Of a stretch of DNA of 64,000 nucleotides, positions 33,598 to 41,213 are shown piece after piece. The stretch comes from an uncultured Acidimicrobiia bacterium. Its GTDB lineage: Bacteria; Actinomycetota; Acidimicrobiia; Spongiisociales; Spongiisociaceae. The stretch is from positions 558,001 to 622,000 of the forward strand of contig OY282370.1 of NCBI GenBank assembly GCA_958295745.1, given 5' to 3'. The position numbers were made by a program, and so were the translations under genes. The notes under the pieces were generated by a model. That model ran no database searches. It worked only from the letters and a program-made list of their open reading frames with translations, and was not told the DNA's origin. Positions within the stretch are counted from its first letter, which is position 1. Every line of letters starts with the position of its first letter.

Positions 33598-35202
33598 CTA
33601 CCTCCTCGACAGAACGGGCTTGCCGATGATGCGGTACGGCGGCCACCAGCGTTCCAGGCCGAGGTCTTCGACGATGACGTTGGCGGCGTTGTATCCGGGG
33701 CCGAAGTGGATCGACCCGCCCGGATGGCAGGCCGACCCGCACATGTACAGACCCTCGATAGGGGTGCGGTAGCCGCTCGCCTCCGGGAAGGGCCGGTTGA
33801 TCCCCCACTGGTCGTTGGTGTAGGCGCCCTGCCGACAGCCGCCGCCCACCATGTTGATGATCCGGTTCTGGATGTCGTCGGGGGTGTAGGCGTAGGTGGC
33901 CAGAATGTTGTCCATGGTCAGGTTGGGCGCGTACTCGGCCCAGCGGGCCCGCATCCGCTCCAGCAGGTCGTCCTTGATGTCGTCGTATGTCTTGGCGCCG
34001 TTCTCCAGCTTGTCGGCCGGAGGGCCGAACTGCCAGAACAGCAGGGTGTGCTTGCCTTCCGGGGCGTAGGAAGGGTCGATCACCGTGTGGCAGCAGGCGT
34101 CCCCCCCGAGCGCCGAGGGGATCTTGCCCTGCCCGATCTCCTCCCAGTGCTTGTCGAGCTCGGCCAGCGAGTTGACCCCGAAGAAGATGGCGAGGCCCTT
34201 GTTGGCCTCCTCCGAGTACTTGGGCGTGTAGTCGGGCGCCGCGTCGGCGGCGGCGTGAAACCCGAACAGGGCCGTATGGAACTCGATCTCCCAGTCCCGG
34301 CACCGCTGGGCGATCTCGGGCGAGATGTGCTCCTCACCCACCATGTCGAGGAAGGTGGCCGGTGGATCCACAGCCGAAGCCACGAAGCGGTCGGCGCGGA
34401 AGGTGCGTCCGTCCGACAGGGTCACCCCCGCCGCCCGTCCGCCTTCGATGTCGATCTTCTCGACGTGCGCCCCGGTGAGGACGACCCCGCCGTGGGCGTG
34501 GAAGAAGGCGGCCAGCGAGTGTGCGATCTGGTGGGTGCCGCCCCGCACGATGCTCAGACGGGGCGAGGCTGCGTAGCGGAGGAAGAAGTCCCCCACCCCG
34601 TCGGCGAAGTCCGGCATGCCGCGTACGCAGGCGTTCATGGCCATCCACGTCTTCAGGCGGTCGCTCTCGTAGAGCTCGTCCATCACCTCCCGGCCGGTCA
34701 TGCCGCACAGCTTCTGGTATTCGGCCCGGTCGGCGCCCCCCAGCCCCACCCCCCGCTCGGACGTAGGCTTGGGAGGCGCGTAGAACTCCTCCTCCACCTT
34801 GGTGAGGAAGCGGTGGTAGACATCCTCCATGGTGTCGAGGTCGGCCTTGGGGATCAGGCCCTCGAACTGCCGGTAGGTGCGCTGCGGGTCGTCGGTGTAG
34901 GTGAGCAGCTCGGCGCCGTCCTCGAACAGGTAGGCCCGCTCGACCTCGCTGCGCATCAGCTTCAGGCCGTAGCGGTGCAGCTCGAAGTCCTGGTGGGGAG
35001 GCCCGTAGGACCAGATGAAGTTGGCGTGCAGGTTGTGGTAGAAGCCGGGCTTGGTCACCTCCTCGGTGATGGTGGCACCTCCGTACGCCATCCGCCGTTC
35101 GAGAACCAGCATCCGCAGGCCCTGCTTGGCCATGTACCCGCCCAGGGTCAGACCGTTGTATCCGCCGCCGACGATGATCCCGTCGAAAGTTCCGTCCGCC
35201 AT
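33598..35202 (-). CDS. FAD-dependent oxidoreductase of the CrtI/PYROXD2 (phytoene dehydrogenase-like) family
   Basis: The 534-residue protein starts with the dinucleotide motif IIVGGGYNGLTLGGYMAKQG and the LERR...GGAT segment. It ends with the family C-terminal pattern YMCGSACHPGGSIHFGPGYNAANVI. There are no carotenoid genes nearby, so a role outside carotenoid synthesis is likely, for example oxidation of an imported compound. GGAGGG precedes ATG 35202, and a possible promoter lies at 35234-35263. It is transcribed toward the second importer operon but is separate from it. Confidence 0.85.
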   Translation of the reverse strand: MADGTFDGIIVGGGYNGLTLGGYMAKQGLRMLVLERRMAYGGATITEEVTKPGFYHNLHANFIWSYGPPHQDFELHRYGLKLMRSEVERAYLFEDGAELLTYTDDPQRTYRQFEGLIPKADLDTMEDVYHRFLTKVEEEFYAPPKPTSERGVGLGGADRAEYQKLCGMTGREVMDELYESDRLKTWMAMNACVRGMPDFADGVGDFFLRYAASPRLSIVRGGTHQIAHSLAAFFHAHGGVVLTGAHVEKIDIEGGRAAGVTLSDGRTFRADRFVASAVDPPATFLDMVGEEHISPEIAQRCRDWEIEFHTALFGFHAAADAAPDYTPKYSEEANKGLAIFFGVNSLAELDKHWEEIGQGKIPSALGGDACCHTVIDPSYAPEGKHTLLFWQFGPPADKLENGAKTYDDIKDDLLERMRARWAEYAPNLTMDNILATYAYTPDDIQNRIINMVGGGCRQGAYTNDQWGINRPFPEASGYRTPIEGLYMCGSACHPGGSIHFGPGYNAANVIVEDLGLERWWPPYRIIGKPVLSRR

Positions 35203-35233
35203 CGAGCCCTCCGTTCCTGATCCAGTCCTCGAT

Positions 35234-35263
35234 ATATTGGTGCTATCTATATTGATATGTCAA
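35234..35263 (-). promoter_or_regulatory. Probable promoter for the CrtI-like gene
   Basis: On the minus strand TTGACA (35258-35263) is followed after 18 bases by CAATAT (35234-35239). The -35 box lies inside a TTGATATGTCAA inverted repeat (35252-35263) that could bind a regulator. Confidence 0.5.
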
Positions 35264-35304
35264 ACGGCCCGCCCACCGACTTCCCGCAACAGCAGGGGGG
35301 AAAT

Positions 35305-35384
35305 CCTACATCAGCGCCGAGGAAAAACCTACATTAGCGCTCAGGAAATTCCTACATTAGAGTTACGGGGAATCCTACATCAGT
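35305..35384. repeat. Four 23-bp direct repeats (CCTACATYAG cores) upstream of a DUF4143 ATPase gene
   Basis: CCTACATCAG or CCTACATTAG begins at 35305, 35328, 35351 and 35374. The period is therefore exactly 23 bases, close to two helical turns. The spacer parts (GGAAA-rich) are less conserved. The last copy reaches to within about 10 bases of the ATPase start. As 23 is not a multiple of three the array is not a coding repeat; an operator array is the likeliest reading. Confidence 0.8.
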
Positions 35385-35394
35385 GTGGTATCCA

Positions 35395-36681
35395 ATGACT
35401 GACGCGATGTTGCCCAGGCACATATCACCCCAGATAGACGAGGCCTTGGAGTCGGCGCGGGTCACGCTCATCCACGGGCCCCGACAGACCGGCAAGACCA
35501 CCCTCGCCCGGCAGACCTGCGACCGGATAGGCGGCGTCTTCACCACCCTCGACGACCCGGCTCTGCTGGAGGCGGCGCGCCGCGACCCGGTGGGCTTCGT
35601 AACCCGGTCGCGCCCTCTGGTGATCGACGAAATCCAGCGTGCCGGGGATCCACTGGTGACCGCCATCAAGATGGCCGTGGATATGGACCCTGCGCCGGGC
35701 CGGTTCATCATCACCGGCTCCACGAACTTCCTGACCGTGCCCACGGTGTCGGAGTCGCTGGCCGGGCGAATGGCCATCATCGAACTATGGCCGTTCTCCC
35801 AGGGCGAGCTCACCCGCCGCGGGGCCGAGTCCTTCGTTCGGCAGGCCTTCGATGATCCCGGCGCGTTGCGCGACGGGCCGGCGGGGATATACACCCGCGA
35901 GCAGTATCTCGAGATGGTCTGCGCCGGCGGTTACCCGGCCGTGACCGACCTCACGGCGGCCCGGCGCCGCCGATGGTACCGAGACTACCTCCATACCGTC
36001 ATCCAACGCGACATCGTCGAGTTGGCTGACCTGCGCCGCGCCGAGGCCGTGGCGCCGGTGCTGGCCACCGCCGCCGCGCTGACTGGTCAACCGTTGAACA
36101 CGGCCCGCCTCTCCCGAGGCGCCGGTGTCGATGTCCGCACCGCCGAGAGATACCTCTCCTGGCTCACCACCGTGTTCTTGGTTCATCGCGTACCGATGTG
36201 GACCAGAAACCTGTCCACCAAGGCGGGCAAGACGGCCAAACTGTACGCAACCGACAGCGGACTCACCGCCCATCTCGCCAACAAGGACCCGACCGCGTTG
36301 AGCCGACCGACCGACACGTCCGTGGGCGGAATCGTCGAAACCTTCGTCGTCAACGAGGTGTCCAAGCAGCTCACCTGGAACGACACCGGCGCGCGGCGCC
36401 ACCACTATCGCGATCACCGCGGTGCGGAGATAGACCTGATCCTCGAAGCTCCCGACGGGCGGATAGTCGCCATAGAGGTCAAGGCCGCCGTCTCACCGCG
36501 CGCCTCCGCCGCCCGATGGCTCGCCTGGCTCCGGGACCGTCTGGACCGTATCGGCAACGACTTTGTGCACGGCTATGTGCTGCACCTGGGACCCAACCGG
36601 GTCAGCCTCGGCGACCGGCTCACCCTGCTGCCCCTCGAAGCCCTCTGGACCCCGACCGGCTACACTGGAAACGGTATCTGA
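35395..36681 (+). CDS. AAA ATPase with C-terminal DUF4143 domain
   Basis: 428 residues from ATG 35395 (an in-frame GTG lies at 35383). Walker A is GPRQTGKTT (residues about 28-36) and Walker B is LVIDEIQRA (about 75-83). The DUF4143 region has the typical VKAAVSPRASAARWLAWLRD (PD-(D/E)XK-like EIDLILE...EVKA). These archaeal/bacterial STAND-like ATPases are common accessory genes; their function is unproven, with defence or toxin-antitoxin roles suggested. No ribosome binding site is visible; the 23-bp repeat array ends at the start. Confidence 0.85.
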   Translation: MTDAMLPRHISPQIDEALESARVTLIHGPRQTGKTTLARQTCDRIGGVFTTLDDPALLEAARRDPVGFVTRSRPLVIDEIQRAGDPLVTAIKMAVDMDPAPGRFIITGSTNFLTVPTVSESLAGRMAIIELWPFSQGELTRRGAESFVRQAFDDPGALRDGPAGIYTREQYLEMVCAGGYPAVTDLTAARRRRWYRDYLHTVIQRDIVELADLRRAEAVAPVLATAAALTGQPLNTARLSRGAGVDVRTAERYLSWLTTVFLVHRVPMWTRNLSTKAGKTAKLYATDSGLTAHLANKDPTALSRPTDTSVGGIVETFVVNEVSKQLTWNDTGARRHHYRDHRGAEIDLILEAPDGRIVAIEVKAAVSPRASAARWLAWLRDRLDRIGNDFVHGYVLHLGPNRVSLGDRLTLLPLEALWTPTGYTGNGI

Positions 36682-36705
36682 CAAGCCCGAAGCGGGTTCA
36701 CTCCC

Positions 36706-37380
36706 ATGGTCGTATTCCGAGCAACCGGCTCGTTGGCCATCGCGGCGATGATCACTCTCGCCGCATTCGTGATGACTCCCGAGGCCGCCCATGCGTGCAG
36801 CTGCGCTCAAACCACGCTATCCGAATATGCCGACGAAGTGGATGTAGCCTTCGCCGGGCGTCAGATCGATCGGAATGCCGACTCCGACGGGGTGACACTG
36901 CTACTGGAGGTCCATCGCGTGTACAAGGGCCAGGCCGGCCCCTTCATCGAGGTTCGCACCGGATATGGCAGCGGTGATTGCGGCACCGAATTCGACCTAT
37001 TGGGCACCACCGGTGTCGCAGCGAGTATCCGTGGAGAGCATGGCTGGTGGGTTGGGGAGGAGGGTGATCTCCTTGTGGATTTCTGCTCTTCCCATGTCAC
37101 GATCGCTGAACTCGAAACCGTGTTCGGCGCCGGCTACCCGCCGGACGACACAATCCCACCGCAGGAAGAACCGAACGCAGAGGAACCGAACGACACAATC
37201 CCACCGCAGGAAGAACCGGACACGGAGGAACCGAACGACACAATCCCACCGCAGGAAGAACCGGACACGGAGGAACCGAACGCCTTGTCGCCCATAACCA
37301 TTGCTCTGCTTGCCGGCGGCGCCGCGGTGGTTATATCGGTCGGCTTGACGTTTTATCTACTGAGAAAGAAACGCGGCTGA
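36706..37380 (+). CDS. Secreted, C-terminally anchored protein with TIMP/NTR-like Cys motif and repeat stalk
   Basis: An N-terminal signal peptide (ATGSLAIAAMITLAAFVM) ends before AHACSCAQ. A CSC start after cleavage resembles bacterial netrin/TIMP-like domains. Further Cys residues at GDCGTEF and VDFCSSH could form disulfides. A stalk of three exact-length 15-residue repeats (NDTIPPQEEP...) follows, then a hydrophobic helix (IALLAGGAAVVISVGLTFYLL) and a basic tail RKKRG. The protein should be displayed outside the membrane on an acidic Pro-rich stalk. No ligand can be named. It follows the ATPase gene by 24 bases. Confidence 0.75.
   Translation: MVVFRATGSLAIAAMITLAAFVMTPEAAHACSCAQTTLSEYADEVDVAFAGRQIDRNADSDGVTLLLEVHRVYKGQAGPFIEVRTGYGSGDCGTEFDLLGTTGVAASIRGEHGWWVGEEGDLLVDFCSSHVTIAELETVFGAGYPPDDTIPPQEEPNAEEPNDTIPPQEEPDTEEPNDTIPPQEEPDTEEPNALSPITIALLAGGAAVVISVGLTFYLLRKKRG
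37147..37281 (+). repeat. Three 45-bp tandem repeats in the stalk of the anchored protein
   Basis: Units start at 37147, 37192 and 37237, each beginning GACACAATCCCACCGCAGG. Units two and three are identical, and unit one differs at a few positions. The repeat keeps the frame, so copy number would change stalk length only. Confidence 0.92.
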
Positions 37381-37425
37381 GCACAGCCGTTCGTCCCACA
37401 AGTCTCGTAGCTGAATCCCTGTACG

Positions 37426-38328
37426 TCAGCGATGTCCTTCCACGGAAGTTACAAGCTTCCATAGGATGCCCTCGGAACCTACGACCAGTTCACGACACCG
37501 ACGGTAATCTACTTCGGTCAGTTCATCGATATGAGCAGCCTTGTTTCTGAACTCGGTCGTGAGGGTAACGATTGCGAGCCGTAATCCGTCCGGATCCAAG
37601 AGCCATTGGGAACCATTCCAATCAGTCGCCAACCTCAAGAAGGCGCGCATCAGCTCGCTTGTATGACGACGCTGTCGACTATGAAATACTGTCTGTATGA
37701 AATGGGCAATAGTTCCCAACTCTGGGGGCTTTCGACTTGGATCGGCACAGAACGCAGCTACTCGTCCAATGTCTCTATCTCTTTTGTCACTTGCCAAGTC
37801 CAGAGATTCTGCTTGCTGGGCCAGGGGCCGGATCAAGCAGTTCACGACTTCCGTCTCGACTGTCTTGCAGAGGCCGATGATGACCGGGGACCATTCGAGG
37901 TCTATTTCTGAACGGAGACTATCTGCCAGATACTCGGTTGTGGCCAGGAAACGTAACGCTTCTGACGATAGACGGTTGGCGCGGTTCTCTGATGTCAATA
38001 ATAATCGCTCCGCTTGTTTCTGCTTATCAACCTTGACCGCACCAAGAAGGTAAGCACTCAGTTGTTCAATCTTTTTATGATCAGGACTCGTTCCGGCTTT
38101 GACCTTGTACAGTGATCGTAGATAGCCATAGCAACCATTACATAACCTTTTTGACCCTTCACTCCTATAGATCACAATCGACTTTGATTTCTTTGACTTG
38201 CTACACCGAAAACAGTCAAATGCCGTTGCCTTGGCAAAGCGGAATTGCTGAAGAGGTCCTATCTGAGAATAAGTTTTCGTCAGGGTTGAAGGTATCGGGT
38301 TCAAGTCAGGTGGACTTCCAGAGCACAT
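37426..38328 (-). CDS. Zinc-ribbon plus HEPN-like protein, unknown role
   Basis: The 300-residue protein has a four-cysteine zinc ribbon: CFRCS (C39, C42) and CNGCYG (C63, C66). The rest is helical and ends with EFRNKAAHIDEL, giving R261-x4-H266, the catalytic RNase motif of HEPN domains. The segment WSPVIIGLCKTVETEVVNCL fits a HEPN helix. A nucleic-acid-binding ribbon joined to a HEPN RNase suggests RNA cleavage or a toxin-like role. It is AT-richer than its neighbours. A perfect inverted repeat lies six bases upstream of the start codon, and TAGAAT within it could be the -10 box. Confidence 0.65.
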   Translation of the reverse strand: MCSGSPPDLNPIPSTLTKTYSQIGPLQQFRFAKATAFDCFRCSKSKKSKSIVIYRSEGSKRLCNGCYGYLRSLYKVKAGTSPDHKKIEQLSAYLLGAVKVDKQKQAERLLLTSENRANRLSSEALRFLATTEYLADSLRSEIDLEWSPVIIGLCKTVETEVVNCLIRPLAQQAESLDLASDKRDRDIGRVAAFCADPSRKPPELGTIAHFIQTVFHSRQRRHTSELMRAFLRLATDWNGSQWLLDPDGLRLAIVTLTTEFRNKAAHIDELTEVDYRRCRELVVGSEGILWKLVTSVEGHR

Positions 38329-38333
38329 AATTC

Positions 38334-38362
38334 GATTCTACCGCAATTTGTACGGTAGAATC
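38334..38362. promoter_or_regulatory. Perfect 10-bp inverted repeat at the zinc-ribbon/HEPN promoter
   Basis: GATTCTACCG (38334-38343) and CGGTAGAATC (38353-38362) flank a nine-base spacer. The element sits directly upstream of the 38328 start and 20 bases past the end of the SDR gene at 38382. It may be an operator for autoregulation, the SDR operon terminator, or both. On the minus strand the promoter-proximal arm includes TAGAAT, a possible -10 box very close to the start codon. Confidence 0.7.
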
Positions 38363-38381
38363 ACTCCATCGTCCGACCTGT

Positions 38382-39134
38382 CTAGTGGAATCCGGAACCG
38401 CCGTTCACCCAGATGTTCTGGCCGGTCACGAAGTCTGACCACGGGCTTACCAGATACAGGAGGGTGCCGACCATGTCGTCGGGCACCTGGGTGCGCTTGA
38501 AGGCGCGGCGGGCGGTTATGAGTTCGTCCACACCCGGCTGCTTGGCGGCGTACTCCGCGTCGTGGGGGATGTAGTCCGGGGTCAACGTGTTGACGGATAT
38601 GCCGGAGTTGCCCAGCTCGCGCGCCAAGGACCGGGTAAGGCCCCAGATGGCCGCCTTCGACGCGACGTAATGGAGGAACCCCGGGGTGCCGTCGTTCACG
38701 GTCATCGAGGCGATGTTGACAATCTTGCCGCTCCCTTGGGCCCTCATGTAAGGCGATACAGCCCGGGCGCAAAGCCAGGACCCCTTCACGTTCACCGCGA
38801 AGCACAGGTCCCACTCGTCCGGCGGGATATCCTCCATCGGACCCTGCGTGATCGACAGATAGAAGGCGGCGTTGTTGACCAAGGCGTCGATCTTTCCGAA
38901 GGCGTCGTGGGCGGCCTTCGCCATGGCCTCCGTGGAGGCCGCGTCGCTCACGTCCACATGCACCGAGACGGCCCGTGCGCCCAGCTCCTCGGCCTCGGCC
39001 ACCATCTCGGACCCGTCCACGAGGTCGGCCACCACCAGCGAAGCCCCCTCGGAGGCCAGCCCGCGGCAGTAGGCGCTCCCGATACCGCCGGCGCCGCCGG
39101 TGACTATGACTACTTGCCCTTCGAGCATGCCCAT
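38382..39134 (-). CDS. Short-chain dehydrogenase/reductase (SDR)
   Basis: 250 residues with TGGAGGIGSAYCRGLASEGA (NAD(P)-binding TGxxxGxG), NNAAFYLSI and the catalytic YVASK. It is the last gene of an SDR-Rieske-SDR operon. A partner SDR at 40294-41043 is a paralogue of similar length. It should oxidise or reduce an alcohol/ketone in the pathway of the Rieske product. The end ATGQNIWVNGGSGFH is typical of classical SDRs. Confidence 0.9.
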   Translation of the reverse strand: MGMLEGQVVIVTGGAGGIGSAYCRGLASEGASLVVADLVDGSEMVAEAEELGARAVSVHVDVSDAASTEAMAKAAHDAFGKIDALVNNAAFYLSITQGPMEDIPPDEWDLCFAVNVKGSWLCARAVSPYMRAQGSGKIVNIASMTVNDGTPGFLHYVASKAAIWGLTRSLARELGNSGISVNTLTPDYIPHDAEYAAKQPGVDELITARRAFKRTQVPDDMVGTLLYLVSPWSDFVTGQNIWVNGGSGFH

Positions 39135-39201
39135 GGGCCACTCCCTTCGTTCCCGTTCGACATTAGATATCTCACATCGATCCCCGCCCCGGCGCTCCGT
39201 C

Positions 39202-40254
39202 CTACTCCCCTGCGAACCCGGCCGCCAGCTCGAACAGCCAGGAACGGTAGGCGAGGGTTACATCGTCGGCCACCTTGACGTACATCTCGGCGCTGAGCAG
39301 GTCGGGCAGGTGCTCGGGCCACTGCGACTCCACCACCGGTTGATCCTGATCCAGCACCATCAGCTCGAAGTCCACGAGGAAGGCCAGATCCTCGTCGGTG
39401 CGGGCGAAATCGGAGCCTATGTGCCAGAAGTTGCGGCAGTCGGCCGGCCCGGTGGGGGCCGAGACCATGTAGAGCCCGTAACGCTTGCCGTTGGGGAACA
39501 CCCGCAGCAGGTAGATGGTGCCGGGCAGCGACAGGTAGTACTTGTTCTCCACGGTGACGATGTCGTCCTCTATCCCGAGTATCTGCTTCATCCGCTCGTC
39601 GTTGGGCTCCTGGACGAACCGGTCGAAGCGGAGCATCTGCCCCTCCCGCCAGACGGTGTGATCTTCTATCTCTGCCTTGTCCCGGGTGCCCAGGATGTTC
39701 TCGTGCACGAACGGGAAGTGGGAGAAGTCCACGAAGTTCTCCAGCCGCCGCGGGGCGCTGGTGGCCCAGTCATAGACCGGGGGCGACTGCCAGTGCATAT
39801 CCGGATCGTCCCAGTCGGCCAATCCGGGGGGGTCTCCCCACGGTTCGTCCACCAGGCAGACCCAGATCAGCCCTGCCCTCTCCCGGCATTCGTAACGGAC
39901 CAGGTCGACCCTCAGGATCCCGTTCAGCTCGGGGCGGGAGGGGATGTTGACCAGGTTGCCCTCCATGTCGTAGGTCCAGCCGTGGTACGGGCAGTGGATG
40001 CAGCCGTCCTCGATCCATCCGAGGGACGGCGCCGCCCCCTTGTGGCGGCATACGTCCATGAAGGCCCGCGCCGCTCCCCCATGCCGGACGATGAGTATCC
40101 GCTCACCGAGCAGCCGCCCCTGCATCATCTCGCCCTCGGCCACATCGCTGCCGTAGGCGACCGGATGCCAGAAGTGCCGCATGGCCCGGTACCACTTGGA
40201 GGACCGCTCGGGTGTGAATGGATCGGCCAGATCCTGCATCGTCGGCTTGGTCAT
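39202..40254 (-). CDS. Rieske [2Fe-2S] oxygenase in an SDR operon
   Basis: 350 residues with ligands C69/H71 (VCRHKG) and C88/H91 (CPYHGWTYD). The iron motif is NFVDFSHFPFVHEN, in which the second His is followed by Glu. It is the most diverged of the five oxygenases in this window: the C-terminal segment reads SQWPEHLPDLLSAEMYVKVADD. AGGAGG precedes ATG 40254. The SDR genes on both sides suggest an alcohol intermediate handled by dehydrogenation. No reductase is linked. Confidence 0.92.
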   Translation of the reverse strand: MTKPTMQDLADPFTPERSSKWYRAMRHFWHPVAYGSDVAEGEMMQGRLLGERILIVRHGGAARAFMDVCRHKGAAPSLGWIEDGCIHCPYHGWTYDMEGNLVNIPSRPELNGILRVDLVRYECRERAGLIWVCLVDEPWGDPPGLADWDDPDMHWQSPPVYDWATSAPRRLENFVDFSHFPFVHENILGTRDKAEIEDHTVWREGQMLRFDRFVQEPNDERMKQILGIEDDIVTVENKYYLSLPGTIYLLRVFPNGKRYGLYMVSAPTGPADCRNFWHIGSDFARTDEDLAFLVDFELMVLDQDQPVVESQWPEHLPDLLSAEMYVKVADDVTLAYRSWLFELAAGFAGE

Positions 40255-40293
40255 ACCGGTTTCCTCCCTAGAGTCTCGACAATCTCAGACGCA

Positions 40294-41043
40294 TCAGATG
40301 AAGAAGGCGCCCCCGTTGACCAGCAGGCTCTGGCCGGTCACGAAGTCGGAGGCGGGGGAGCTCAGATAGATGATGGTCCCCACCATGTCCTCGGCCTCCT
40401 GGGTGCGCCGCAGCGCCCGGCCGGCCACCACGAAGGGATCGCTGGTGGCGTCCGTGGGCCGGATATCCGGGTTGGGTATCAGGTCGGGCGACACGGTGTT
40501 GACCGTGATCCCGTCCGGGCCGAGCTCGTTGGCCAGGCACCTGGTCAAACCCAACAGGGCGGATTTGCTCGCCACGTAGTGGGGAAAGCCGATCGTTCCC
40601 TTGTAACAGGTGTTCGAGGCGATGTTGATGATCTTCCCCGAACCCTGGGCCGCCATGTGGGGATGGACGGCCTTGATGCACAGCCACACGCCCCGGACGT
40701 TGACCTCGAATGTGCGGTCCCATTCCTCGACCGTCAAGTCGGTGAAGGGGCCGCGGGTGGTCTCGGAGAACATCGCCGCGTTGTTGATCAGCACGTCCAC
40801 ACGACCGAACCGATCCATGGCCGCCGCCGCCATCGCCGCGGTGGAAGCCTCGTCGCTGACGTCGGTCGTTACCGCGATCGCCTCACCCCCCGATCCGGCC
40901 ACCTCCTCGGCCACCGGCGACCCGTCGAGCAGGTCGGCGACGACCACCCCGGCGCCTTGGGACGATACACCTAGTGCATAGGCGCGGCCGATCCCCCGGG
41001 CCCCGCCGGTGATGATCACCACCTTGCCGTCGAGTACACCCAT
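40294..41043 (-). CDS. Short-chain dehydrogenase/reductase (SDR)
   Basis: 249 residues with TGGARGIGRAYALGVSSQGA, NNAAMFSE and YVASKSALLG (Tyr/Lys catalytic pair). It is the first gene of the operon with the Rieske enzyme and the second SDR, with GGGAGG upstream of ATG 41043. It resembles 38382-39134 closely in its coenzyme-binding half, so the two may have arisen by duplication and act on consecutive or stereoisomeric substrates. Confidence 0.9.
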   Translation of the reverse strand: MGVLDGKVVIITGGARGIGRAYALGVSSQGAGVVVADLLDGSPVAEEVAGSGGEAIAVTTDVSDEASTAAMAAAAMDRFGRVDVLINNAAMFSETTRGPFTDLTVEEWDRTFEVNVRGVWLCIKAVHPHMAAQGSGKIINIASNTCYKGTIGFPHYVASKSALLGLTRCLANELGPDGITVNTVSPDLIPNPDIRPTDATSDPFVVAGRALRRTQEAEDMVGTIIYLSSPASDFVTGQSLLVNGGAFFI

Positions 41044-41108
41044 GCGACACCTCCCCGTTGCTCGGGACTCAACTCCCTTAATCCGGTCCCTTATTCCGGC
41101 CTTTGCTC

Positions 41109-41138
41109 AGGATACAGGTATATTATTACTTCTGTCAA
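41109..41138 (-). promoter_or_regulatory. Sigma70-type promoter for the SDR-Rieske-SDR operon
   Basis: TTGACA (41133-41138 on the minus strand) is followed after 18 bases by TATCCT (41109-41114). It lies about 65 bases upstream of the SDR start, in an AT-rich patch shared with the divergent amidohydrolase gene (41214). Confidence 0.6.
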
Positions 41139-41213
41139 TATGCTTCGGATCGGGATCCACGTATCCGGGCAGCCGCCCCTCGGGCGGAGATCGGTATCAT
41201 CGAAGGCCGTCAT

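Noticed and set aside
33598-35202. Carotenoid biosynthesis (crtI)
   Set aside because: No phytoene synthase or other carotenoid genes are nearby; the sequence only supports the broad CrtI/PYROXD2 family.
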